From positions 62,001 to 126,000 of the forward strand of contig CAXTWH010000004.1 of the NCBI GenBank assembly GCA_964247975.1: a stretch of 64,000 bases of DNA, read 5' to 3'. Shown here one piece after another: positions 25,673-33,432 of the stretch. The notes under the pieces were generated by a model that did no database searches, was not told where the DNA came from, and worked only from the letters and a program-made list of their open reading frames with translations. Origin of the DNA: KBS-96 sp964247975 (GTDB lineage: Bacteria; Acidobacteriota; Terriglobia; Bryobacterales; Bryobacteraceae). Position 1 is the stretch's first letter, and each line of letters begins with the position of its first letter. The translations under genes and the position numbers were made by a program.

Positions 25673-25972
25673 CTAATCGAAATCAAAGGCGCGTTTCGGC
25701 GGAGCTTTTTCAGGAGTTTCTTTCGCCTGTTTCAACAATTCGTCGAATTTCTTTTCCCTTATCTTGGCGCTGTTTAGATGATCGTCAAAACTTTTATCGA
25801 AGATTTCCGAGCGACGTGCGGATTCGCCTTTTAGCTGTTGGACCGCTGCGGTCAAATCTTCAATCAACGGCTTTTTCGGGATCTCGCGGTGAGTTAAAAC
25901 CGTCTTTGTTTCCGCATCCACTTGAAGAACCGCTTGGCAGCAGGGGCATTGAACTTCAAACGTTTCCGCCAT
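25673..25972 (-). CDS. Small hypothetical protein with CPCC motif and coiled coil
   Basis: The 99-residue protein begins with a short zinc-ribbon-like knuckle, VQCPCCQAVLQVD (C9 and C12), and continues as a charged helical segment (about 33-85) with heptad-like spacing, ending in an acidic FDFD tail. Only one CxxC pair is present, so a full zinc ribbon would need dimerisation. Short acidobacterial proteins of this kind are annotated as hypothetical. The gene is convergent with the alcohol dehydrogenase gene and divergent from the DedA gene, so it is a single-gene unit. Confidence 0.7.
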   Translation of the reverse strand: MAETFEVQCPCCQAVLQVDAETKTVLTHREIPKKPLIEDLTAAVQQLKGESARRSEIFDKSFDDHLNSAKIREKKFDELLKQAKETPEKAPPKRAFDFD

Positions 25973-26055
25973 AAATTCAATCGTAGCTCAGGCTCCATCC
26001 GCAAAACAGTCAGCAAGCCTGCCCTGCTATGCTCCGAAGTGTTTATCCGGGGAAC

Positions 26056-26643
26056 ATGGACAATCTGCTATTAAAGATTGCGCAGTACGGCTACGGAGGA
26101 CTGTTTGCAGCATTAGTGCTAGGCATTGTTGGGCTGCCGATTCCTGATGAAACTGTGCTGGTGTTCTGTGGGTATCTATCAGCCAAGGGGAACATGCAGG
26201 TTATCTGGACTTGGCTCACAGCCTTAGCCGGAAGCATAGGCGGCATTACGCTTTCCTATTGGATCGGGCGGTCTGCTGGCCATGAAGTGATACACCGTTA
26301 TGGCCGCTACATTCACTTTACGGAAGACCGGCTTACGCAGGTGTTGCACTGGTTTGATCGGATGGGCCGTTGGCTGCTCACCATCGGCTATTACATACCG
26401 GGAGTACGCCATTTCACCGCGTTAGTAGCTGGGATGTCCGGTCTGCCATACCGCTCCTTTGCGTTATACGCTTATTGCGGCGCTGTTTTGTGGGTTTCTA
26501 CTTTTATTGGAATCGGCTATGTGTTGAAAGATCAGTGGGAAGCGGTTTTCCATACAATTCACCGCGACATTGCGATTGCCGTAGCGGTGCTTGCGATGGG
26601 AGGCTGGCTTATTTGGCGTATTCAAAACAAACGAAGCCACTAA
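26056..26643 (+). CDS. DedA family membrane protein
   Basis: The 195-residue protein has about five hydrophobic segments and the DedA/VTT hallmarks: GLPIPDETVLVFCGYLSA near the N-terminus, then YWIGRSAGHEVIHRYG, and GYYIPGVRHFTALVAGMSGL with the conserved arginine. DedA proteins are inner-membrane proteins linked to undecaprenyl phosphate or phospholipid flipping and membrane homeostasis. I start at the ATG at 26056, preceded by CCGGGGAA; the frame opens at 26029 but the first nine residues lack hydrophobic or family character. Its last 4 bases overlap the end of the convergent thioesterase gene. Confidence 0.9.
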   Translation: MDNLLLKIAQYGYGGLFAALVLGIVGLPIPDETVLVFCGYLSAKGNMQVIWTWLTALAGSIGGITLSYWIGRSAGHEVIHRYGRYIHFTEDRLTQVLHWFDRMGRWLLTIGYYIPGVRHFTALVAGMSGLPYRSFALYAYCGAVLWVSTFIGIGYVLKDQWEAVFHTIHRDIAIAVAVLAMGGWLIWRIQNKRSH

Positions 26644-27050
26644 AGACATATACCGTTTGCGTAATCAGAAAGCTTTTGATAAACATCGGCGGGAATCGGA
26701 ATGGCTTTGAACGTGGTTGAATCCATGAAAACTGCTTTCACCAATCCATCTGCCGCAACTTTTCCTGCTTTAAGAACCAGAAAATCGAATTGCAGCGAAG
26801 TGGTGCCAATGTTGCCTACACGCAGTTCAACCTCAATCGAATCGTCATAAGTCAGCGCCAGACGGTAATTGCATTCAACGTGAACCCTGGGAAAACTGTA
26901 ATTTGTGCGGGAAGCGTAAGTGATTTCCAAGCTACGCAGGAATTCTACTTCTGCTGCTTCAAAATAGCGGAACATGGCGGTGTAGTGGATGCGACCGCTG
27001 GCATCAGTGTCAATGAAGCGAACGCGAGTAGTATACGTAAATGGCATCAT
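26640..27050 (-). CDS. Acyl-CoA thioesterase, 4HBT/YbgC-like hotdog protein
   Basis: The 136-residue protein is a single hotdog fold. The signature RVRFIDTDASGRIHYTAMF contains the catalytic aspartate (D16) of the 4-hydroxybenzoyl-CoA thioesterase family, and the central strand YDDSIEVELRVGNIG is typical. It should hydrolyse acyl-CoA (or acyl-ACP) thioesters in the cytoplasm; chain length cannot be read. It is not beside tol-pal genes, which often accompany YbgC. It overlaps the convergent DedA gene by 4 bases. Confidence 0.88.
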   Translation of the reverse strand: MMPFTYTTRVRFIDTDASGRIHYTAMFRYFEAAEVEFLRSLEITYASRTNYSFPRVHVECNYRLALTYDDSIEVELRVGNIGTTSLQFDFLVLKAGKVAADGLVKAVFMDSTTFKAIPIPADVYQKLSDYANGICL

Positions 27051-27106
27051 CGAACCCAGGGTCGCATTCCTGGCTTTCGATTGCCAACGCGGTTAGTTTA
27101 GAGGAA

Positions 27107-27137
27107 GAACTCCTGACTTCTAAAAAATCAGGAGTTC
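27107..27137 (-). terminator. Hairpin downstream of the glycine-zipper gene, probable terminator
   Basis: A 10-bp perfect stem GAACTCCTGA (27107-27116) with TCAGGAGTTC (27128-27137) and an 11-base loop lies 6 bases after the stop of the minus-strand gene at 27144. The T-run on the minus strand after the stem is weak (TTCTTCCTCT), so efficiency is uncertain. Confidence 0.5.
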
Positions 27138-27143
27138 CGAACT

Positions 27144-27677
27144 TTACCCAATAGTAAACGTCATCGTCGTTTCCGACGGGATTTCCACTTCTTTTTTGCC
27201 GGTTGCCGCTGCGCCTGCTGCTCCTGCGCCGGCACCCGCGCCCGCGCCGATGGCCGCGCCTTTACCGCCTCCGGCAATGCCGCCTATCACCGCGCCAAGA
27301 GCTGAACCGCCGCCAATGGAGCCGATATTTCTTTTCTTGTGGGAACCGCCTTCAGTTGTCCAGGCGTTCGTGGTAACGCTTTGACCGTTTACGGAATTCA
27401 CAACCAAAGTTAACGTACCAGGCTTTGAAAGCCTACCGGAAGATTCAGCGTCGGTAATGGTCCCTTCCACCGGATCGCCACGACGGGCAATCACCCGCTC
27501 ATTCGTGCGGACGTCAGAAGCAAGCGTGCCGCTCCATTTATCTCCGGCATGAGCCGTTTTAGAACTAATGGTACTGGTATTTCTAACTTTAATCGTTGTT
27601 CCCGACGGAATTGATTGGGCCAGAACCAGAGAAGTTGTGAAAACAAGAGTTGCTGCTAAATTCTTCCAAATCTTCAT
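27144..27677 (-). CDS. Secreted glycine-zipper protein, function unknown
   Basis: The 177-residue protein has a signal peptide (MKIWKNLAATLVFTTSLVLAQ). Residues 22-110 form a beta-rich domain (IPSGTTIKVRNTSTISSKTAHAGD), like domains found in many acidobacterial exported proteins. Residues about 118-158 are an extreme glycine/alanine zipper (GGSALGAVIGGIAGGGKGAA and onward) that could insert in or span the outer membrane. A short strand, IPSETTMTFTIG, closes the chain and is typical of this unnamed family. There is no cysteine for lipidation. Role is unknown, perhaps envelope stability. Confidence 0.75.
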   Translation of the reverse strand: MKIWKNLAATLVFTTSLVLAQSIPSGTTIKVRNTSTISSKTAHAGDKWSGTLASDVRTNERVIARRGDPVEGTITDAESSGRLSKPGTLTLVVNSVNGQSVTTNAWTTEGGSHKKRNIGSIGGGSALGAVIGGIAGGGKGAAIGAGAGAGAGAAGAAATGKKEVEIPSETTMTFTIG

Positions 27678-28022
27678 ACGCTAAAGTTCTCCTGTAAAAG
27701 CACTCCTACCTGTCAGATGTTTCTAACCTGTCAAAAGGTACAGCCACTAAGATTTAAAATGAACGGCTTACAGGCAAAATATGAAATATGGCTTACATAT
27801 CAATCAACAAAGCTATGATTAGGAAATCTAAGGACTTTGACCTAACCGCCTGCTTTTAAAAAATGAACACGAGAAGGCAGACCGGCTGGCGAGCCTAGCC
27901 GGACGCGAGCAAGCGCGTTGCTCGTTTCAAAAAGCAATTCGGCAAGGCAAGATCATTATCACGAGAAGCTAACTCCTATCAAAGCGTCGAAGCTGGCAAG
28001 GGCGACGGGCAAGATCGTAATT
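27678..28022. other. Gene-poor stretch upstream of the antitoxin relic
   Basis: This 345-base region is more AT-rich by eye than its neighbours in its first half (27700-27860) and must hold the promoter of the divergent glycine-zipper gene. In the second half, frames are open but short; one ends KAIRQGKIIITRS before a stop at 27970 and could be decayed coding sequence. The relic's frame is open from 27918. I cannot assign any intact gene or RNA. Confidence 0.5.
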
Positions 28023-28230
28023 ATGCGCCATGGCTCAAGCATGAAGCCGGGCAATCCGGCAGTTTTGGAGCAACTGCTCGATGAAGCGCGCGATCAATCA
28101 CGAAAGCAGTATCGCTGCGCCTTCCGCTGGCGGATCTGGAAGCAGCGAAAAGATTGCCGAGCAGACCGGCAAGGGTTATCAAACCGTGTTGAAGGAGATA
28201 ATACATAAAGGATTGCAGCGCGCTTCCTAA
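28023..28230 (+). pseudogene. CopG/RHH-type antitoxin relic broken by two -1 frameshifts
   Basis: Three reading frames in succession spell one small protein. Frame 1 (ATG 28023 to 28109) ends PAVLEQLLDEARDQSRKQ. Frame 2 (28112-28150) reads SLRLPLADLEAAK. Frame 3 (28150-28230) reads KIAEQTGKGYQTVLKEIIHK and ends GLQRAS before TAA. Joined, the result has the build of ribbon-helix-helix antitoxins: a strand (K-Q-V/x-S-L-R-L-P), then ADLEAAKKIAEQTG, then GYQTVLK. Each junction lacks a single base; the second lies in a run of A. The frame is open upstream to 27918, so the true N-terminus is uncertain. No toxin gene is adjacent. A sequencing error could mimic one shift, but two in 40 bases favours real decay. 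Confidence 0.75.
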
Positions 28231-28245
28231 ATCAAGCAGCATCCG

Positions 28246-29010
28246 ATGAAAAAGACAAACTCCTTTCCGAACCCCGTTGTGATTTCGCCGGATCGCGAAT
28301 CAATGGCGAAAGCTGCTGCCGAATATGCGGAAAAAAAGCTGGTTGAACTGTTCAGTACCCAGGAACGTGTTCGGCTACTGGCTGCTACCGGAGCTTCACA
28401 AATGGAATTTCTGGCTTATGTCACCCAATCCCGGAAAGTAGATTGGAAGCGAGTGGAATTGTTCCATTTGGACGAGTATGTAGGCATCGGCATTAATCAT
28501 CCGGCGAGCTTTGCCCGGTACATACGTGATCGCATTGTGCAGCCGACCGGCATTGAGCGTTATCATTTGCTGGATGGTTTGGGGAATCCGGAACAGATTA
28601 TAAAAACAGCCAGCGAAGCGGTAGCGGCCGCGCCGATTGACTTGGCATTTGTAGGAATTGGCGAAAACGGACATCTCGCTTTCAACGATCCACCGGCTGA
28701 TTTTCAAACGCAGCAGCCTTATTTACTGGTGAACCTGGATGAGAACTGCTGCCGTCAACAAGTGGGTGAGGGATGGTTTGCTTCCCTGGCAGATGTTCCG
28801 AAACAGGCTTTTTCGATGAGCGTTCAACAGATTCTCCAAAGCAGGACAATTATCTGTTCTGTGCCGGATGCTCGCAAAGCGCAAGCTGTGGCCGCTTCGC
28901 TGCTAGGACCGGTAACGCCCGATGTGCCTGCTTCAATTCTCCAAACGCATTCGGATGTTTGTTTCTTTCTCGATGAGTTCGCTGCTGAAGAACTGTCGAA
29001 ACAACCATAA
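28246..29010 (+). CDS. nagB: Glucosamine-6-phosphate deaminase
   Basis: NagB converts glucosamine 6-phosphate to fructose 6-phosphate and ammonia, the last step of amino-sugar catabolism. The 254-residue protein has the sugar-phosphate isomerase-like motifs LLAATGASQ, LFHLDEYVGI (D76, E77, the catalytic acid region), HPASFARYI and the active-site loop VGIGENGHLAFNDP (H143). Length is typical of the monomeric, non-allosteric form. It follows the broken antitoxin by 15 bases and precedes the xdhC-like gene by 56. No nagA or transporter gene is adjacent. Confidence 0.93.
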   Translation: MKKTNSFPNPVVISPDRESMAKAAAEYAEKKLVELFSTQERVRLLAATGASQMEFLAYVTQSRKVDWKRVELFHLDEYVGIGINHPASFARYIRDRIVQPTGIERYHLLDGLGNPEQIIKTASEAVAAAPIDLAFVGIGENGHLAFNDPPADFQTQQPYLLVNLDENCCRQQVGEGWFASLADVPKQAFSMSVQQILQSRTIICSVPDARKAQAVAASLLGPVTPDVPASILQTHSDVCFFLDEFAAEELSKQP

Positions 29011-29066
29011 ATTCGCAGAATAGGACAAAATGAAATATTGAAGATGAGCTGCCCGGTAAAGCAATC

Positions 29067-30236
29067 ATGACTGAGCTTGAAAAAATCTCCGCTGCTTGGA
29101 GCGAAGCCTTGAAGCGAGGCGAAAACGGAGTGCTGGCCACAGTGGTGCGAGTGGAAGGCTCCACCTACCGCCGCGCCGGAGCGCGTTTGCTGCTTTCCAA
29201 CGGAGGGCAGCGCGTCGGCTCCGTCAGTGGGGGCTGCCTGGAAGCCGACCTTGCCAAGAAAGCCTGGTGGTTAACTCAACAGGAAGAATCTGTCATACGC
29301 GAATACGATACCAGCGGCGAAAGCGGCGTGGCGCAGGAGTTCGGGCTGGGCTGCAATGGCGTAATTCGTGTGCTGCTGGAGCGATTGAACGATTCAGCGG
29401 CGATGCTGCGGAATGCCATTCAGTTTGTTCGGCAGCATCGCCAGCCGGTGTTGGCGGCCACTGTCATTGAGGATGACCCGGAACGCGCTTTGCGCGTCGG
29501 GCAGCGATGGCTGCAATATCCTGATGGAACAATTCAAACCGACATTGAAAATGCGGCTGTTTTGGCGTCGCTGCAGCTTGCCGCTTCCCAGGGCCGCTAT
29601 TCCGGCAATCACGTGACGGCGTGGCGCACTGAACTACAAGCAGCAAATTTTTTTATGGAAGTGATACAGCCTAGCCTGCGGCTGCTGGTTTTCGGAGCCG
29701 GAGACGACACAATTCCGATGGTTCAGTTGGCCCGATTCATGGGCTATCAAACGGTTGTTCTGGATGGTCGTTCGCATCTGGCTCGCCCCGATCGGTTCCC
29801 TTTGGCGGATGATGTGCAAGTGGTGGATTCTGATAACATGCTGGGCAGTATTCAAATGGATAAGTGGACCGTTGCCTTATTGATGAGCCACAGCTATCTG
29901 CAGGATCTGGCAGCGCTGCGCGCGCTTTCCCAATATGAACTGCCCTACCTGGGGCTGCTTGGCCCTCGTAAACGAACTGAGCAGATGTTGTTTGATGCCG
30001 GGTTGAGTTCCGGTCAGTTTGACAGCATTGTGCATAGCCCAATGGGACTGGACATCGGCGCTGACGGCGCGGAACAAATTTCGCTGGCGACCATTGCCGA
30101 AATTCAATCGGTTCTCAACCAAAGAACAGGCGGCCAACTGCACAAGAAAGCTGGCCCTTTGCACGTGCATTCTATTGAAGACCCGCGCTGGAGTGAGAAC
30201 AGCACCGCGCCGTTAAGCTGCCCGATGAGCGTTTAA
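29067..30236 (+). CDS. XdhC/CoxF family protein, orphan
   Basis: The 389-residue protein has the N-terminal XdhC_CoxI domain (about 10-80; TVVRVEGSTYRRAGARLLLS, then GSVSGGCLEADL) with the conserved cysteine C61, and a C-terminal Rossmann-type XdhC_C domain (about 208-345; LLVFGAGDDTIPMVQLARFMG, YLGLLGPRKRT, HSPMGLDIGA). XdhC-type proteins deliver sulfurated molybdenum cofactor to xanthine dehydrogenase or CO dehydrogenase family enzymes. No molybdenum hydroxylase gene is in this window, so its client must be elsewhere. A tail of about 40 residues follows the Rossmann domain. Confidence 0.88.
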   Translation: MTELEKISAAWSEALKRGENGVLATVVRVEGSTYRRAGARLLLSNGGQRVGSVSGGCLEADLAKKAWWLTQQEESVIREYDTSGESGVAQEFGLGCNGVIRVLLERLNDSAAMLRNAIQFVRQHRQPVLAATVIEDDPERALRVGQRWLQYPDGTIQTDIENAAVLASLQLAASQGRYSGNHVTAWRTELQAANFFMEVIQPSLRLLVFGAGDDTIPMVQLARFMGYQTVVLDGRSHLARPDRFPLADDVQVVDSDNMLGSIQMDKWTVALLMSHSYLQDLAALRALSQYELPYLGLLGPRKRTEQMLFDAGLSSGQFDSIVHSPMGLDIGADGAEQISLATIAEIQSVLNQRTGGQLHKKAGPLHVHSIEDPRWSENSTAPLSCPMSV

Positions 30237-30249
30237 AACAAGCGCGGAT

Positions 30250-31668
30250 TTACGCTTCCTGCTGCTGAACGGAAGCCAATATTTCTGCTTCTTTCAAAGG
30301 TCGAATTGGTAGCTGCACTTCAAAAACCGTTTCACCCGGTTTGGACCGGACGCGAATACATCCACCATGCCGGTACACCACAATGCGATAACTGATATCC
30401 AGGCCCAAGCCGGTACCTTTACCCTGCTGTTTTGTAGTGAAAAACGGCTCAAAGATACGATTGCGAATCGCATCCGGAATGCCTTTACCGGTGTCGGCGA
30501 ACTCCAGATACACATAGGTTTTGCAGTGGCGCGAGCGAAGGGTCAGGGTGCCGGAACCATCCATAGCATCAACTGCGTTGTCAATTAAATTTGTCCAGAC
30601 TTGGTTTAACTCGCCCGCATACCCGCAGATTTTCGGCAGTTCGCTGTCGTATTCGCGCTTCACGGCGACGCCATGCTTCAGTTTGTGATGCATGATCTTC
30701 AGAGTGTTCTCCAAATCATGATGAATATTCACTTCCTGAAAATGGGCTTGGTCCATGTAGGAGTATTCTTTTAACGCTCCTACCAGTTCGGCAATCCGGT
30801 CAGTGCTTGTTTCAATATCATGGGCCAGGCTGCTAAGGCGGAGAACCGTTTCCAGCCAGAATATTCCTTTGGTGAAATTTTTCGGGAGTTTCGTTTGCCA
30901 GCGGATCAGTTCTGCGGTGCTCATGCCGCCCTCGGCCAGAACCGGCGCAATTTCATCAGGGCGGGGAATCTCGTGCTGTTCCAACCAATCATAAAGCTCT
31001 TGTTCGCGGTCGCTTTGTTCCAGCGGGTCGAGCGGCGGCGCAGTGCAAGGCTTCATGTGAGTTAGCGCAAACTCATGAATAGAATTACGCTCTTCTTCAG
31101 TGAAGTTCTTGTCGAAAGCCAACATGCGGATTGGAGTTTGCACCAAAGCCTCAAACATCAGCTTTGATGCCCGGCGGGCGGCTGTAGCCGGATTGTTTAG
31201 TTCATGCGCCAGGCCTGCCGCCATCTTTCCTAAAGCAGCCAGCTTTTCTTCTTGAATCACCTGGCCGTCGAACTGGCGGACGCGGCGGGAAAGCGTGGTC
31301 AGCAGAATTTCAGCTAATGAGGCGTTCTCTGCAATCAGCTTCCGCAAAGAAGAGTGTTCCAGCCGTAGCAATTCGCATGGTCCCAGGCATTGAATTTTAG
31401 CCAGGCTTACTTGATTTGTTAAAACACCCAGATCTCCGCTGAATTCACCTACTTCGATAAATCTAAGGAACTCTTCGGTGTTGCCGAAGCGACGCGAAAC
31501 GCGCAGCAATCCACTCAACACAACAAATAAAACGCGGTTTTTTTCGCCCTCAGATTGAACAATTTGCTTATCTTTAGCCTGGATGATTTCTCCGCACTGC
31601 TTCAAGAAGGCAATGTCATCCACTGTGAGTTTCGGAGAAAGTGTGTGGTCATTTTCGTTATGAAACAT
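30250..31668 (-). CDS. Sensor histidine kinase with N-terminal cyclic-nucleotide-binding-like domain
   Basis: The 472-residue protein has a cNMP-binding-like (CRP-type) beta roll at about 15-130 (ENDHTLSPKL..., VLSGLLRVSRR, VGEFSGDLGVL), a dimerisation/phosphoacceptor segment with H155 in AAGLAHELNNPATAARRASK, and a C-terminal HATPase domain with N364 in NLIDNAVDAMD, DTGKGIPDAIRNRIFEPFFT and GKGTGLGLDI. Between H155 and N364 there are about 100 extra residues, longer than in simple kinases. No membrane segment, so it is cytoplasmic. The start is the ATG at 31666-31668, 2 bases after the stop of the receiver-reductase fusion gene; the longer frame to 31869 lies inside that gene. The pair is surely co-expressed and likely one signalling unit. 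Confidence 0.85.
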   Translation of the reverse strand: MFHNENDHTLSPKLTVDDIAFLKQCGEIIQAKDKQIVQSEGEKNRVLFVVLSGLLRVSRRFGNTEEFLRFIEVGEFSGDLGVLTNQVSLAKIQCLGPCELLRLEHSSLRKLIAENASLAEILLTTLSRRVRQFDGQVIQEEKLAALGKMAAGLAHELNNPATAARRASKLMFEALVQTPIRMLAFDKNFTEEERNSIHEFALTHMKPCTAPPLDPLEQSDREQELYDWLEQHEIPRPDEIAPVLAEGGMSTAELIRWQTKLPKNFTKGIFWLETVLRLSSLAHDIETSTDRIAELVGALKEYSYMDQAHFQEVNIHHDLENTLKIMHHKLKHGVAVKREYDSELPKICGYAGELNQVWTNLIDNAVDAMDGSGTLTLRSRHCKTYVYLEFADTGKGIPDAIRNRIFEPFFTTKQQGKGTGLGLDISYRIVVYRHGGCIRVRSKPGETVFEVQLPIRPLKEAEILASVQQQEA

Positions 31669-31670
31669 GA

Positions 31671-33386
31671 TTACACCGCGTTCGCTACAGTGGACCGCTG
31701 CGCGAGTTCGCTTAATAATGCCAGATGCTGATGAATCATCTGCACGCAGATGGAGCCGGCCCCTACCGCGGAAGCTACCCTCTTCACCGCTCCGTACCTC
31801 ACATCGCCCGCCGCAAAAATGCCGGGTACATTGGTTTCCAGCAAGAAGGGAGGGCGGTCCGGCTTCCAATTCCGGGGCGACTGCTTTCCTTGTTCCTTCG
31901 GAATGTCCGGTCCGGTGTGAATAAAGCCTCGATCATCAAGGCTAATGATATCCGACAGCCATTCAGTATGCGGCTTCGCGCCGATAAAGATGAATAAGCC
32001 TGAAGCCGGTATCGTGCGCTGCGCTCCGGTTTGATTGTTGCGGATAGAAATGCATTCCAGATGTTCACGGCCCAGCGCTTCCACAATCTCAGTGCTGGTC
32101 AGCACTTCAATGTTCGGCGTCGCTTCAATCTGGTCCACCAGATAACGCGACATTCCTTTATCGAGCGAGTCTGCCCGGACCAGCATGGTGACTTTGCTGG
32201 CGTACTGGGCAAAATGGATAGCGCCCTGCCCGGCGGAATTCGCTCCGCCGATCACAAACACATCTTCATCGCGGCAGGAGATGGCTTCCGTTAAAGCAGC
32301 GCCATAATAAACGCCGGCGCCGGTGAAGCGATCAATACCCGGCACGTTCAGCTTCTGCCAGGAAAGGCCGGTAGCAATTAAAAGCGCGTGACAACTGATT
32401 TCGGATTGATCAGCCAGCTTCACAATCCGGTAAGGATCTTCCAGCCGGACCGACACCGCATTTTGCGGACTGATGATTTCCACGCCGAACCGTTTGGCCT
32501 GCGTCATGGCGCGCCGGGCCAGATCGCCGCCGGAAAGACCGGCCGGAAAGCCGAGATAGTTTTCTATGCGCGAACTCATGCCCGCCTGCCCGCCAGGAGC
32601 TTCCGCTTCAATCAAGGCTGTTTTCAATCCTTCAGAAGCTCCATAAACGGCTGCCGCTAAACCAGCCGGACCGCCGCCCACAATCAGCAGATCATAAAAT
32701 GACCGCTCTGCCGTGGTCTGCAGGCCCAGGCGTTCGGCTAACAGCGTGGGAGTGGGGCTTTCGAGCAGAGTGCCATCAGGAAACAGCACCACCGGAAAAT
32801 TGCTTGTGTTGCGAAGCTCGCCGTTCAAAAGTTGTTTCACATCCGGGTCCTGGTCCCGGTTTGTCAGGTCAATCCATTCGTAAGGAAAGGAATTTCTTCC
32901 CAGAAAATCTTTTACCGCATGGCTGGAAGAAGACCAGCGATAGCCAACTACGCGCAGTCCTGCAAAAGGAGGGCGATAGTGAGCGGTCCAGTCTTCCAAG
33001 AGATCATCCAGAACCGGATATAAATTGCTTTCCGGCGGGTCCCACGGTTTCAATAGATAATAATCAAGCCTCACCTGGTTAATAGCAGCAATGGCCGCAT
33101 TCGTATCGGCATAAGCCGTCAACAAAACTTTCTTGGCGGCGGGAAACGTCTTGGTCGCTTCCGTTAGGAAATCAACTCCCGACATCACCGGCATGCGCTG
33201 ATCCACCAGAAAAAGCGCCACCGTTTCCATGCGGTCTTTTAATTTTTGAACAGCATCAAGAGCGCTGGCTCCAGATTCAGCCCGCAAAATACGATACTGC
33301 TGCCCGTATCTCCGCCGCAGATCCCGCTCCACCGACCGCAGTACTTCCGGTTCATCGTCTACTGCAACCAAGGCTGGCTTTGCCAT
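31671..33386 (-). CDS. Response regulator receiver fused to a thioredoxin-reductase-like flavoprotein, cysteine-less
   Basis: The 571-residue protein has three parts. Residues 1-125 are a receiver domain with D10-D11, phospho-acceptor D62 in FLVDQRMPVMSG and K113 in YLLKPWD. Residues about 143-222 look like a glutaredoxin fold (VVGYRWSSSSHAVKDFLGRN), with SSSS where CPYC would be. Residues 230-571 are a thioredoxin-reductase-like FAD/NAD(P)H module (DLLIVGGGPAGLAAAVYGAS, FVIGGANSAGQGA, GIFAAGDVRYG) that lacks the CxxC disulfide. It may therefore be an NAD(P)H-reading regulator or a ferredoxin-NADP reductase-like enzyme. I start at the ATG at 33384-33386; the open frame to 33560 overlaps the glcF end. 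It is paired with the kinase downstream. Confidence 0.88.
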   Translation of the reverse strand: MAKPALVAVDDEPEVLRSVERDLRRRYGQQYRILRAESGASALDAVQKLKDRMETVALFLVDQRMPVMSGVDFLTEATKTFPAAKKVLLTAYADTNAAIAAINQVRLDYYLLKPWDPPESNLYPVLDDLLEDWTAHYRPPFAGLRVVGYRWSSSSHAVKDFLGRNSFPYEWIDLTNRDQDPDVKQLLNGELRNTSNFPVVLFPDGTLLESPTPTLLAERLGLQTTAERSFYDLLIVGGGPAGLAAAVYGASEGLKTALIEAEAPGGQAGMSSRIENYLGFPAGLSGGDLARRAMTQAKRFGVEIISPQNAVSVRLEDPYRIVKLADQSEISCHALLIATGLSWQKLNVPGIDRFTGAGVYYGAALTEAISCRDEDVFVIGGANSAGQGAIHFAQYASKVTMLVRADSLDKGMSRYLVDQIEATPNIEVLTSTEIVEALGREHLECISIRNNQTGAQRTIPASGLFIFIGAKPHTEWLSDIISLDDRGFIHTGPDIPKEQGKQSPRNWKPDRPPFLLETNVPGIFAAGDVRYGAVKRVASAVGAGSICVQMIHQHLALLSELAQRSTVANAV

Positions 33387-33432
33387 ACGTCTGATTTTCG
33401 CATTCTGTTGTTTAACAAAGAATGAACGGCAG

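Noticed and set aside
27860..27972. Possible BrnT-like or other toxin remnant upstream of the broken antitoxin
   Set aside because: One frame ends KAIRQGKIIITRS before a stop and faintly recalls toxin C-termini, but the match is too short and no other toxin motif can be seen.
29096..29470. Alternative plus-strand frame of 124 codons inside the xdhC-like gene
   Set aside because: Same-strand frame shadow with arginine-rich nonsense composition; the xdhC frame carries the family motifs.
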